In this document: positions 18,045 through 26,840 of the stretch, piece after piece | Layout of the letters: each line of letters opens with the position of its first letter | Position numbering within the stretch: position 1 is the stretch's first letter | Origin: JAJDOD01 sp050299835 | GTDB taxonomy: Bacteria > Pseudomonadota > Alphaproteobacteria > Rhodobacterales > Rhodobacteraceae | Assembly (NCBI GenBank): GCA_050299835.1 | Contig: JBNKWP010000004.1 | Location: 186,001-250,000, forward strand | DNA: 64,000 bases | Direction: 5' to 3' | Position numbers and translations under genes: made by a program | Notes under the pieces: generated by a model | Databases searched by the model: none | Seen by the model: only the letters and a program-made list of their open reading frames with translations | What the model was told of the DNA's origin: nothing

Positions 18045-18345
18045 GGCCGCGATACGATACCGAATGGCGCGATCCCGCAAGATGGTGCGCCGATTTCTGC
18101 GCAGAAATCAGCGCGGAACACTGGGACTTTCGCGCCGCTCAACGCACCGCGCCTTGTGCCGGACGCCCAAAAACCGGGCGTGACGCAACTCAAATCGTCC
18201 GCGATGATCGGTCGATTTTATTTATCCATATCAGATGCTTAGTTCTCACGAATTTATCAGGTTTTCGTCACAACTTTTCCCCAATCCCCGGCTCTACCGC
18301 GCCCTGGGAGGAGATTGACGTCAATAGAATGCGGAGCAAAAAAGC
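18045..18345. promoter_or_regulatory. Divergent promoter region with ATTGACGTCAAT palindrome
   Basis: This 301-bp gap lies between divergent starts (aminotransferase, PilJ protein). A perfect 12-bp palindrome ATTGACGTCAAT occupies 18314-18325, 20 bases before the PilJ start, where a repressor would block initiation. The stretch 18200-18270 is clearly AT-richer than the neighbouring genes. GGAG at about 18332 is the likely ribosome site. No gene is seen. Confidence 0.45.
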
Positions 18346-19221
18346 ATGACGACGACCCGACGACGATTCTCCTTCACCCTCCCCCTTCTAATCGCACTGG
18401 CCCCCCTGCCCGGTATGGCCGCGGACGGTGACAACGCCAAGAACCGCATCCGGGCCGCGGGCCGGCTGATCGCGCTGTCGCAGACTATTCCTGCCGCCGC
18501 CTGCCACGTCGCAAGCGGCATCGAGGCGAAGACGGCGCAGGCGCAGCTTGCCAGTGCCCGTGCGGAGTTCGACCGGACTCTCGCCGCGCTGGAATTCGGC
18601 GATGCGGACCTCAATATCCAGCAACCCGAGACCCGGCGAAAGACACTCCATGAACTCCGTGAACTGCAAGCGCTCTGGGCACCTGTGGCGGTCATGACCA
18701 AAAATGCGGCGGCCGGAACGGACCTGAGCGCCCTGCTCGACGGCAGTGCCGGTCTCTACGCGGCGACGGAAGATCTGGTCCCTGAGCTGATCGAGCAATA
18801 TGCCAACCCGTTCGAGGCGACCTATTCGGAACTGCACCAGATCAAAATCGCGGGGCGGCAAGTGATGTTGACCAGGAAGATCACGAAACTGGCCTGCGTT
18901 ATGGGAACGTCGCTCCGGACAGAGGAAACCGCGACCGAGCTCCAGAGCACGATTCAGATTTTTGAAGCGTCTCTGGACGCCCTGCGCTTCGGGATGCCGG
19001 CGCTTGGGTTGCAGCCGCCCCCGAATGCGGCGGTGTCGGAGGGGCTGGAAGAAGTCCGGGCGAACTGGTTCGCCGCCAAACCGCTGCTGGAGGACGTACT
19101 CGCAGGGGAGGAGATTGGCGAAGCAAGGGCCTCCGAACGGACACAACGGCTGGATGCGACAGCGACAGTGATGGGGCGTGTCGCGGAGATCTATGCCAAC
19201 GGGGTGCAGCCCGGCAGTTAG
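18346..19221 (+). CDS. Secreted protein with two PilJ-type (MCP N-terminal) domains
   Basis: The 291-residue precursor has a clear Sec signal peptide (LPLLIALAPLPGMAA, cleavage near residue 26). The mature part appears to be two related helical repeats of the type IV pili chemotaxis transducer N-terminal domain. Each begins with a run like GRLIALSQTIPAAACHV (about 38) or GRQVMLTRKITKLACVM (about 172) and continues with an F...L..LRFG segment. Such domains normally sit outside the membrane in chemoreceptors, but here there is no transmembrane or signalling part. It may be a free periplasmic sensor or ligand-binding protein. Each repeat has a single Cys. Confidence 0.8.
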   Translation: MTTTRRRFSFTLPLLIALAPLPGMAADGDNAKNRIRAAGRLIALSQTIPAAACHVASGIEAKTAQAQLASARAEFDRTLAALEFGDADLNIQQPETRRKTLHELRELQALWAPVAVMTKNAAAGTDLSALLDGSAGLYAATEDLVPELIEQYANPFEATYSELHQIKIAGRQVMLTRKITKLACVMGTSLRTEETATELQSTIQIFEASLDALRFGMPALGLQPPPNAAVSEGLEEVRANWFAAKPLLEDVLAGEEIGEARASERTQRLDATATVMGRVAEIYANGVQPGS

Positions 19222-19337
19222 GCAGTCGGCGTCCATCCCGGATCAAACGTCTCTGCCAGAGAGGCGCGCGGCTCAGTCGCGCGCCTCACCATTTCCGACC
19301 TCGCATTCTGCTGCGGATTATGCACCTTATGCGACCG

Positions 19338-19883
19338 ATGACCCGCGTGATCCTCTTCAACAAGCCGATGGGCGTCCTGCCCCAGTTCACCGATGCGAAA
19401 AGCCCCTCGCCCAGACCGACGCTCTCGGGATTCGGACTGCCCAAGGGGGTCTATGCCGCCGGGCGACTGGACCGGGACAGCGAAGGGCTGATGGTTCTGA
19501 CCGATAACGGGAAATTGCAGGCACGCATCGCCTCGCCCAAGGTGGGAACCGAAAAGACTTATCTCGCACAGGTCGAAGGCGCGCCCGGTGACTCCGACCT
19601 CGAACCGCTGCGACAGGGCCTCACCCTGAAAGACGGTCCGACCCGGCCCGCGAAAGCCCAGGTGATCGCACCACCCGACCTCTGGCCCCGCGACCCACCG
19701 GTGCGCGAACGGAAATCCATCCCCGACACCTGGCTCGAAATCACCCTCACCGAAGGTCGCAACCGCCAGGTCCGCCGGATGTGCGCCGCTATCGGCTTTC
19801 CCTGTCTCCGGCTGGTGCGCTGGCGGGTTGGCAGGTGGACGTTGGATGGCCTCGCACCAGGGGAGTGGCGCGAAGCTCTCTAG
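19338..19883 (+). CDS. rluE: Ribosomal large subunit pseudouridine synthase, RluE-like
   Basis: A protein of about 181 residues of the RsuA/RluB/E/F family, without the S4 domain, as in RluE. The catalytic motif AAGRLDRDSEGLMVLTDNG contains the nucleophilic Asp. The LTEGRNRQVRRMCAAIGFP motif is also characteristic. RluE modifies U2457 of 23S rRNA in E. coli. The ATG at 19338 gives MTRVILFNKP, the usual N-terminus; two in-frame ATGs at 19320 and 19329 are alternatives, and none has a strong ribosome site. Confidence 0.88.
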   Translation: MTRVILFNKPMGVLPQFTDAKSPSPRPTLSGFGLPKGVYAAGRLDRDSEGLMVLTDNGKLQARIASPKVGTEKTYLAQVEGAPGDSDLEPLRQGLTLKDGPTRPAKAQVIAPPDLWPRDPPVRERKSIPDTWLEITLTEGRNRQVRRMCAAIGFPCLRLVRWRVGRWTLDGLAPGEWREAL

Positions 19884-19887
19884 TGTC

Positions 19888-21054
19888 TCAGATGACCAAC
19901 ACGTCTAGCGGCGGGAAACCGTTGAACCCGACCGACGCATAGGTCGTCGTATAGGCGCCCGTGTTCCGGATCAGCACTTTGTCCCCGGCCTTCAGGCCCA
20001 GCGGCAGATGCACCGGCTGTTTCTCGTATAACACATCGGCACTGTCGCAGCTTGGCCCGGCCAGAACGCAGGCACCTGTCGGCTCGCCATCATGTGGCGT
20101 CGCGAACTGGTAGCGGATCGCCTCGTCCATCGTTTCGGCCAGACCGGAGAACTTGCCGATATCGAGGTAAACCCAGCGGTGCAGGTCGCTGTCCGACTTG
20201 CGGCTGACCAGCAGCACCTCGGCGGCGATCACACCTGCATCGGCCACCATACCCCGGCCCGGTTCCGCCATCACGGTGACATTGCCGAAACGCGCACGAA
20301 CCTGCCGCATGACATTGGCGCAGTAGAACTGCGTCGGCTCGACCACCTCGCCATAGAAGGTTGGGAAACCGCCGCCGATGTTCAGCATCGTCAGGGTGTG
20401 ACCCGCTTCGCGGGCGGCAGCCCATACCTCCGCAATATCGTCCAGCGCGAGGCTCCACATATCCGACCGGCGGGTCTGCGAGCCGACATGGAAGGAAAAG
20501 CCCACCGGCGTCAGACCAAGTTCCACCGCACGGTCCAGCAGGTGCAGCGCCATCGCAGGACGGCAACCGAACTTGCGCGACAGCGGCCAGTCGGCCTGGC
20601 TGCGCTCGACGATCAGGCGGATATAGACCTGCGCACCCGGCGCATGTTCGGCGATCTTCACCATCTCTTCTTCCGCATCCACGGCGAAGAGCTTCACGCC
20701 AGCGGCGAAAGCGAAGGCAATGTCGGAGGCACGCTTGATCGTGTTGCCGAAGCTGATGATCTCGGGCCGCACGCCAAGGCCGAGGCACAGCTCGATCTCT
20801 CCGCGCGACGCGGCGTCGAAATGGCTGCCGAGCGAGGCCAGCTTCGCGATCACTTCGCGCGCCGGGTTGGCTTTGACGGCATAGTGAATATGCGCGTCGC
20901 CCAGCCCTTCTTTCAGCGCCAGATAGTTCTCGCCCACCTTTTCGATATCGAGCACCAGCGTCGGACGCTCGAACTCATGCGCCAGCGCGAAAGCCTCGGC
21001 GCGAGAGACAAAAGGGGTATGGAAGGGCGACAGCCCAACGTCATGCATCGTCAT
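19888..21054 (-). CDS. Ornithine decarboxylase, fold-III (alanine-racemase-like)
   Basis: This 388-residue PLP decarboxylase converts ornithine (or lysine) to putrescine (or cadaverine). PLP-lysine K61 is in HYAVKANP. The phosphate-binding loop is NIGGGFP, and EPGRGMVADAG and the dimer-donated Cys336 in GPSCDSADV are as in eukaryotic-type ODC. The ATG at 21054 follows TTGGAG at 9 bases; an ATG two codons later is possible. A 355-bp leader with an Arg-rich mini-ORF precedes it, suggesting post-initiation control by polyamines or ornithine. Ornithine versus lysine preference cannot be settled by eye. Confidence 0.92.
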   Translation of the reverse strand: MTMHDVGLSPFHTPFVSRAEAFALAHEFERPTLVLDIEKVGENYLALKEGLGDAHIHYAVKANPAREVIAKLASLGSHFDAASRGEIELCLGLGVRPEIISFGNTIKRASDIAFAFAAGVKLFAVDAEEEMVKIAEHAPGAQVYIRLIVERSQADWPLSRKFGCRPAMALHLLDRAVELGLTPVGFSFHVGSQTRRSDMWSLALDDIAEVWAAAREAGHTLTMLNIGGGFPTFYGEVVEPTQFYCANVMRQVRARFGNVTVMAEPGRGMVADAGVIAAEVLLVSRKSDSDLHRWVYLDIGKFSGLAETMDEAIRYQFATPHDGEPTGACVLAGPSCDSADVLYEKQPVHLPLGLKAGDKVLIRNTGAYTTTYASVGFNGFPPLDVLVI

Positions 21055-21409
21055 AGCGACAATCTCCAAAGACCCGGCCATATATGACCGCTCAGTTCCA
21101 CGGAGACGTTACCGTCGCTACATGGGCAGGGCATTTGGCCCGCCAGAGGCGCGTGCGTTGGCGTCTGTAAACGCGCATTTGGAGTTTTTTACTGAGTCGG
21201 TCAAGATCGAATTGCGGACATTCGCGAGGTTTTTCACGAACCGCGGATTCCTTCAGAAAATCGTGACTTCCACGTCCCCAATACGCGCCTTTTGGCCAGG
21301 ATTGGTGCTGAAAAGTGACGCCCTCAGCCCCTATATATGGGAAATGCCGGTGGACAGTGCCGTTGCGCCCGAACCGACCGGCCCGGTAATTCGAAAGACG
21401 TTTGTTATC
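21055..21409 (-). promoter_or_regulatory. Long ornithine decarboxylase leader (candidate speF-type RNA)
   Basis: The 355-bp space between the divergent ODC and MtfA genes is unusually long for this compact window. On the minus strand it contains an Arg-rich mini-ORF, a GC-rich self-complementary stretch across that ORF, and a near-palindrome GGTCATATATGGCC (21079-21092) just before the ODC ribosome site. A conserved leader RNA (the speF motif) is known upstream of ornithine decarboxylase genes in Alphaproteobacteria. I assign this region to it by context, not by alignment. Confidence 0.55.
21092..21178 (-). CDS. Arg-rich upstream ORF (28 residues) in ODC leader
   Basis: The peptide starts MRVYRRQRTRLWR, with six arginines in the first 13 residues, and ends VTSPWN. 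The stop is 37 bases before the ODC start. No strong ribosome site is seen before its ATG, and the same frame continues open upstream, so the true start is uncertain. In gammaproteobacteria a short leader peptide (SpeFL) stalls ribosomes in response to ornithine and controls speF. This peptide is not similar in sequence, and the functional analogy is inference. Confidence 0.4.
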   Translation of the reverse strand: MRVYRRQRTRLWRAKCPAHVATVTSPWN

Positions 21410-22219
21410 ATGCCCGTCCTCCTCTCTCTCCTGCTTCTCGGCGCACTCTTTCTTGCCTACCGCCTCTGGTCGGGACCCGCCCGGCGGCGTCGGCTGCTCG
21501 CCACCCCGCTGACGGACGACCAGCGCGCCACCATCGACGCGCATGTTCCGCTTCTGAGAAAGCTACCGCAGGACCTCCGCCCCGCGCTCGAAGGCCGGAT
21601 CAACCGCTTTCTCGATCAGGTCGAGTTCATCGGGTGCAACGGGCTGGACGTGACCGAGGAAATGCGTCTGTCCATCGCGGCACAGGCCTGCCTTGTCGTG
21701 GTCAACAGCGACCAATGGTTCGACACGCTGCGCACCATCCTGGTCTATCCCGATGCGTTCAAATCCCTTCAGAAGAGGCAAGAAGGCTACGTGGTCACAG
21801 AACGCGAAGGCGTCCGCATCGGCGAAAGCTGGGCACGCGGACCGATCGTTCTGTCCTGGCGGCACAGCGACGCGGGCGCACGCGATGACACGGACGGCCA
21901 CAACGTCATCCTTCACGAATTCGCCCATCAGCTTGATCAATTGTCAGGCCATGTGGATGGCGCACCCCTGCTGGCACGCGGTCAAAGTTTCGACGACTGG
22001 TCGAGGGTATTTCTAACGGCCTTCGCGCGGCTGCAGAAAAGCGTGGAGGCGGGCCGGTCCAGCGTGCTCGACGCCTATGCCGCCACTTCACATCAGGAGT
22101 TTTTCGCCGTCGCCGTCGAGGTCTTCTTCGAACGGCCCCACGCGCTGAGGCAGGAAGCACCGGAAGTCTACGACCAGATCGCCGAACTCCTGCGACTGGA
22201 CCCGGCACGCTGGGTCTGA
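21410..22219 (+). CDS. mtfA: MtfA-like zinc peptidase
   Basis: This 269-residue protein is of the MtfA (DgsA anti-repressor) family. An N-terminal hydrophobic stretch (MPVLLSLLLLGALFLAYRLW) probably anchors it in the membrane. The zinc motif HEFAHQLD is near residue 168, and the more distal glutamate lies in ATSHQEFFAVAVEVFFE. In E. coli MtfA binds the glucose repressor Mlc and has aminopeptidase activity; the target here is unknown. The ATG at 21410 was chosen because the extra upstream frame lies in the ODC leader. Confidence 0.9.
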   Translation: MPVLLSLLLLGALFLAYRLWSGPARRRRLLATPLTDDQRATIDAHVPLLRKLPQDLRPALEGRINRFLDQVEFIGCNGLDVTEEMRLSIAAQACLVVVNSDQWFDTLRTILVYPDAFKSLQKRQEGYVVTEREGVRIGESWARGPIVLSWRHSDAGARDDTDGHNVILHEFAHQLDQLSGHVDGAPLLARGQSFDDWSRVFLTAFARLQKSVEAGRSSVLDAYAATSHQEFFAVAVEVFFERPHALRQEAPEVYDQIAELLRLDPARWV

Positions 22220-22251
22220 CCGACAAGGCCGCGCGCCACACAGGGCTCTAC

Positions 22252-22284
22252 CCGGCGGCAGGCCCAGCGAGGACCTGCCGCCGG
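22252..22284. terminator. Bidirectional hairpin between mtfA and pntB
   Basis: Perfect 11-bp stem CCGGCGGCAGG (22252-22262) with CCTGCCGCCGG (22274-22284) and an 11-base loop, placed between the convergent ends of the MtfA and PntB genes and followed on the plus strand by TTT. Confidence 0.7.
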
Positions 22285-22309
22285 TTTCGGCCTGATCGGG
22301 CCGGTGTCG

Positions 22310-23764
22310 TCAGTCGAGCTTCGGCAAAAGCGTGTTCACGCTGTCCTTCGCGTCGCCATAGAACATCCGCGTGTTCTCCTTGTAGAACAGCGGATTTTCG
22401 ATGCCGGAATAGCCCGTCCCCTGCCCGCGTTTGGACACGAAGACCTGCTTGGCCTTCCACACTTCCAATACCGGCATCCCCGCAATCGGAGAGTTCGGGT
22501 CATCCTGCGCAGCGGGGTTCACGATGTCATTCGAGCCGATGACGATCACCACATCCGTATCCGGGAAATCGTCATTGATCTCGTCCATCTCCAGCACGAT
22601 GTCGTAAGGCACCTTCGCCTCCGCCAGCAGCACGTTCATATGCCCCGGCAGACGCCCCGCGACCGGGTGGATCGCAAAGCGCACTTCCTTGCCCGCAGCC
22701 CGCAGCTTGCGCGTCATTTCCGCCACCGCCTGCTGCGCCTGCGCCACCGCCATGCCGTAACCCGGAACGATGACCACGCTGTCGGCCTCCTGCAACGCTG
22801 ACGCCACACCGTCGGCGTCGATCGCGATCTGCTCGCCCTCCACGGCCATCTGGTCGCCCTTGGCCCCGCCGAAGCCGCCGAGGATGACACTGACAAACGA
22901 CCGGTTCATCGCCTTGCACATGATGTAGGACAGGATCGCACCCGAAGAGCCCACCAGCGCGCCGACCACGATCAGGAGGTCATTGCCCAGGCTGAAGCCA
23001 ATCGCCGCCGCCGCCCAGCCGGAATAGCTGTTCAGCATGGACACCACGACCGGCATGTCCGCCCCGCCGATCCCCATGATCAGGTGGTAACCGATGAAAA
23101 AGGCGGCGAGCGCCAGCAGCACCAGCGTCCACGAGCCTGCGCCGTTCAGATACATCAGAAGCAGGATCAGCGACAAAGCTGCTGCGCCCGCGTTCAGCAG
23201 ATGCCCGCCGGGGAGTTGCCTGGCCGAGGTGTCGATCTTGAACGGCAGTTTGGAAGAGTTGCCGGAGAGCTTGCCGTAAGCCACGACCGACCCGGTGAAG
23301 GTCACCGCGCCGATCCAGATGCCAAGCACCAGTTCCACCATCAGAATGGTGATCTCCACCGGCTCCTTCTTGGCAACCAGTGTGGCAAAGACGCCTTCAA
23401 TCGGCTCGCCCGCCGCCTTCGCCGCCTCGACCATGTTGATCGTAATGTCCGCGTTAAAGCCCACGAAGACTGCCGCGAGGCCCACCAGCGAATGCATGAT
23501 GGCAACCAGTTCCGGCATCTGGGTCATCTCGACCTTGGTGGCCAGTTGATAGCCGATGATTGCGCCCACCGAGATCAGGATGATCGACAGGAGCCAAAGC
23601 CCAGCACCCGGCCCGATGAGTGTCGCCAGCACGGCAATCGCCATCCCGACAATCCCGTACCAGACCGCGCGTTTCGCACTTTCCTGCCCCGAAAGACCAC
23701 CCAGCGCGAAGATGAAAAGAACAGCCGCAACGACATAGGCGGCAGTTGTGAATCCGAAGTCCAT
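22310..23764 (-). CDS. pntB: NAD(P) transhydrogenase subunit beta
   Basis: This 484-residue PntB has membrane domain dII with about nine hydrophobic helices (residues 1-270) followed by the NADP(H)-binding domain dIII. The dIII marks are VVIVPGYGMAVAQAQ near 330, HPVAGRLPGHMNVLLAEA, and VIVIGSNDIVNPAA. With PntA it moves hydride from NADH to NADP+ using the proton gradient, supplying NADPH. It follows pntA by 13 bp on the same strand, so the two form one operon. Length is typical of the family. Confidence 0.97.
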   Translation of the reverse strand: MDFGFTTAAYVVAAVLFIFALGGLSGQESAKRAVWYGIVGMAIAVLATLIGPGAGLWLLSIILISVGAIIGYQLATKVEMTQMPELVAIMHSLVGLAAVFVGFNADITINMVEAAKAAGEPIEGVFATLVAKKEPVEITILMVELVLGIWIGAVTFTGSVVAYGKLSGNSSKLPFKIDTSARQLPGGHLLNAGAAALSLILLLMYLNGAGSWTLVLLALAAFFIGYHLIMGIGGADMPVVVSMLNSYSGWAAAAIGFSLGNDLLIVVGALVGSSGAILSYIMCKAMNRSFVSVILGGFGGAKGDQMAVEGEQIAIDADGVASALQEADSVVIVPGYGMAVAQAQQAVAEMTRKLRAAGKEVRFAIHPVAGRLPGHMNVLLAEAKVPYDIVLEMDEINDDFPDTDVVIVIGSNDIVNPAAQDDPNSPIAGMPVLEVWKAKQVFVSKRGQGTGYSGIENPLFYKENTRMFYGDAKDSVNTLLPKLD

Positions 23765-23777
23765 GCCTCAGCCCCCC

Positions 23778-25349
23778 TCAGGATTTCTGGAACATGGCGA
23801 GCATGCGCCGTGTCACGAGGAAGCCGCCGAAGATGTTCACGGAAGCCATGAGAATGCCCAGCGCGGCAAGGATCATGATCAGCCAGCTTGCCGACCCCAC
23901 CTGCATCAAAGCGCCAAGGATGATGATCGAGGAAATCGCGTTCGTGACCGCCATCAGTGGCGTATGCAGCGAATGCGATACATTCCAGATCACCTGAAAG
24001 CCGACAAAGACCGCCAGCACGAAGACGATGAAATGCTGCATGAAGCTCGCGGGTGCCACGAGGCCGACCAGCAGCAGAAGCGCCCCGCCGATGGCCAAAA
24101 GGCTCACCTGATTGCGCGTTTCCTTTTTGAAGGCCGCAACCTCAATCTCCCGCTTCTCCGCAGGGGTCAGCTCCTTCGGCTTTTCCTTCTTCGGCTGGGC
24201 CGCGATGGCTTGTGTCTTCGGCGGCGGCGGCGGCCATGTGATCTCGCCCTGATGCGTCACGGTCGCGCCGCGAATGACGTCATCCTCCATGTTGTGAACC
24301 AGATGCCCGTCCTTGTCGGGCGTCAGATCCGACATCATGTGGCGGATATTGGTGGAATAGAGCAGCGAGGATTGGGCAGCCATCCGCGACGGGAAATCGG
24401 TATAACCGACAATCGTAACCCCGTTATCGGTTACGATTTTCTCGTCCTTGACGGTCAGTTCGCAATTGCCCCCACGTTCGGCGGCCAGATCGACGATGAC
24501 CGAACCCGGCTTCATCATCTCGACCATGTCCTTGGTCCAGAGGATGGGTGCATCGCGGTTCGGGATCAGCGCGGTGGAGATGACGATATCCATCTCGGGC
24601 GCGATCTCGCGGAACTTGGCCAACTGCGCTGCCGCGAACTCGGGCGAGGACACTGCAGCATAGCCACCTGTCGCCGCGCCATCGGTCTGTTCTTCTTCGA
24701 AATCGAGGAAGACGAACTCGGCCCCCATCGACTCGATCTGTTCGGCCACCTCGGGGCGCACGTCGAACGCATAGGTGATGGCCCCCAGCGAGGTCGCCGT
24801 GCCGACCGCCGCCAGACCGGCCACACCGGCACCGATCACCAGCACCTTCGCCGGAGGCACCTTGCCCGCCGCCGTCACCTGCCCGGTGAAGAACCGGCCA
24901 AAGTTGTTGCCCGCTTCGATAACAGCCCGATAGCCCGCGATATTCGCCATCGACGACAGCGCGTCCATCTTCTGCGCCCGGCTGATCCGGGGCACCATGT
25001 CCATCGCGATGACATTGGCCTTCTGACCCTTCGCGGTCTCAAGCAGCTTCTCGTTCGATGCCGGGTAGAAGAAGGAAATCAGCGTCTGACCTTCCTTCAG
25101 CTTTTTCGCCTCGGCTTCCGTGGGAGGCCGGACCTTCGCAACCACGTCCGCATCCTTCCAAAGCGCCGCGCCGCTGACCACGGTGACGCCCGCGTCCTCA
25201 TAGGCCTTGTCGCCGAAGCCCGCCGCCTCGCCTGCACCTTTCTCGATCAGGCACTCATATCCCAGCTTCGCCAGGTCAGCAGCACTTTGTGGCGTCATCG
25301 CCACCCGCGCTTCATCGGCTGCGGATTCCTTCGGCGCTCCGATCTTCAT
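23778..25349 (-). CDS. pntA: NAD(P) transhydrogenase subunit alpha
   Basis: This 523-residue PntA fuses the NAD(H)-binding domain dI (about 1-375) to the C-terminal part of membrane domain dII. Visible marks are MKIGAPKES at the start, NIAGYRAVIEA, the Rossmann loop VLVIGAGVAGLAA near 170, and DLAAERGGNCE. A Pro-rich linker (WPPPPPKTQ) near 405 and four hydrophobic helices follow. Some alphaproteobacteria split this into PntAA and PntAB; here it is one chain. The ATG at 25349 is the family start; the longer frame is Cys-rich and unlikely. Confidence 0.96.
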   Translation of the reverse strand: MKIGAPKESAADEARVAMTPQSAADLAKLGYECLIEKGAGEAAGFGDKAYEDAGVTVVSGAALWKDADVVAKVRPPTEAEAKKLKEGQTLISFFYPASNEKLLETAKGQKANVIAMDMVPRISRAQKMDALSSMANIAGYRAVIEAGNNFGRFFTGQVTAAGKVPPAKVLVIGAGVAGLAAVGTATSLGAITYAFDVRPEVAEQIESMGAEFVFLDFEEEQTDGAATGGYAAVSSPEFAAAQLAKFREIAPEMDIVISTALIPNRDAPILWTKDMVEMMKPGSVIVDLAAERGGNCELTVKDEKIVTDNGVTIVGYTDFPSRMAAQSSLLYSTNIRHMMSDLTPDKDGHLVHNMEDDVIRGATVTHQGEITWPPPPPKTQAIAAQPKKEKPKELTPAEKREIEVAAFKKETRNQVSLLAIGGALLLLVGLVAPASFMQHFIVFVLAVFVGFQVIWNVSHSLHTPLMAVTNAISSIIILGALMQVGSASWLIMILAALGILMASVNIFGGFLVTRRMLAMFQKS

Positions 25350-25713
25350 GAAATTCGTCCCCCCGTTGACAGGTAATGTCTTCGTGCAAGTAGAAAGTTT
25401 ATTAGAGACCAGCCCACACCGGCACAAGCAAGCAGTTTTGTCAGTGTCAGCAAAACCGCTCGGTCATGCCGAACACGAAAAAAACGGTTACCCGCACGAA
25501 CCCGGATAATGCCCGGCAGCATCTGAAGATGTTGCCGCTTCCTTCACAAAATCTAGTGGTTTCCGGCCTAAAGACCCGTAGAGCTTGCGTGTTAAGAGGT
25601 GTTAATGCAATATTAGCGCGAGGAATCTCTCGCATAACCAAAAATCAGCGAGAGACCATAGAAAAAATAAATGGGGGGAACGGCGTCGACGGCCGTTTCA
25701 TGAGTGGTAGGAC
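25350..25713. promoter_or_regulatory. AT-rich divergent gap between pntA and Hint gene
   Basis: This 364-bp region holds no supported gene. It is visibly less GC-rich than the flanking coding DNA, particularly 25540-25680 with runs of A and T. A hairpin AACGGC (25679-25684)/GCCGTT (25692-25697) with a 7-base loop lies 16 bases before the Hint gene start. Promoters for both divergent genes should lie here; I cannot place clear -35/-10 pairs. Confidence 0.4.
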
Positions 25714-26781
25714 ATGCCTGACGGCTATCTTGTCAATCTTGGCAACGGATCGCTTGATCCAGGCGACACCACCGCGATTTCCCCAACCAGCTTCACCATT
25801 GCGGCCACCCTGGGAACCGGAACCTGGCAGTACGACTATACCAGGTTCTTTGGCTCCGGGACCGCGACGTTGGGCGGGACTTTTCATCTCGCCACGGATG
25901 GAAAGGTTTATTTCCATTCGAACCGCACCGTTCCTGTCTTCAGAACCATCACTTCAGCCAAGGTCCTGGTAGCCCCCGTCGATATTTCCGGCAAACTCGG
26001 CATCTCGGGAGACGACAGGATCGGGGCGAATGGCGGCGACGCGATCACGGTCATCGGCAGTGAGGACGAGCAATCCGATGGGGATTCCCTCGACTTCGGC
26101 AGATTGCTGGAAACCGGCTCCATTGTCTGCTCCGACAGCGATGATGGTGCGGGCGAACTGCCCGGCTCGGCGTCACGCGTCGATGGCACAATTGCCAATT
26201 CGCCAAAAATCGAGACGATCATCTGCTTCACCGCCGGCACCGCCATCCAGACACCGATGGGTGAGCGCCGGATCGAAACCCTCAAGCCCGGCGACATGGT
26301 GCAGACACTCGATCACGGACCGCAGGAACTTCGCTGGATCGGAAGCAGGACGGTGCCCGCAAGCGGCGCCTTCGCGCCGATCCGGTTTGCGCGCGGCAGC
26401 ATCGGCAATCACCGCGACCTGCTGGTCAGCCCACAGCACCGGATGCTTTGCGGCGGCCACCTGACCCAGCAATATTTCGGCGAGGCGGAAATCCTGGCGC
26501 CCGCCATGAGCCTCGTCGACGATCTTTGCGTCACGGTCGAATACGGGGGGGTGGTCACCTATGTCCACCTGCTCTTCGACGAACATGAGATCGTGCTGGC
26601 CAACGGCGCGCCGTCAGAGAGCTTCTATCCCGGCAATTACAGCCTGGACAGCTTTACGGATCCGTCCCGAACCGAAATCTTCGATCTGTTCCCGGAATTG
26701 CGCAGCGATCTCGGGGCCTATGGGCCCACAAGCCGTGTTTGCGTGAAACCGTCCGACGCCCGAGTGCTGGTCGCGAGCTAA
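25714..26781 (+). CDS. Hint (hedgehog/intein)-domain protein
   Basis: In this 355-residue protein the first 165 residues are Gly/Thr/Asp-rich and strand-like, without a Sec signal. The Hint domain starts with Cys-type CFTAGTAIQTP near residue 172 and continues with ERRIETLKPGDMVQTLDHGPQELRWIG split by short loops. The SPQHRMLCGG motif (a B-block-like His) follows, and DEHEIVLANGAPSESFYPG near the end. Rhodobacteraceae carry many such Hint proteins, often exported by type I systems, but no exporter lies here. The native role is unknown. GTAGGA precedes the ATG. Confidence 0.88.
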   Translation: MPDGYLVNLGNGSLDPGDTTAISPTSFTIAATLGTGTWQYDYTRFFGSGTATLGGTFHLATDGKVYFHSNRTVPVFRTITSAKVLVAPVDISGKLGISGDDRIGANGGDAITVIGSEDEQSDGDSLDFGRLLETGSIVCSDSDDGAGELPGSASRVDGTIANSPKIETIICFTAGTAIQTPMGERRIETLKPGDMVQTLDHGPQELRWIGSRTVPASGAFAPIRFARGSIGNHRDLLVSPQHRMLCGGHLTQQYFGEAEILAPAMSLVDDLCVTVEYGGVVTYVHLLFDEHEIVLANGAPSESFYPGNYSLDSFTDPSRTEIFDLFPELRSDLGAYGPTSRVCVKPSDARVLVAS

Positions 26782-26840
26782 GGCGCCGGGTCCGACTGGG
26801 GATTTGCGTATTGTTCAAGAGATGACGAAGCCTGCCCGTC

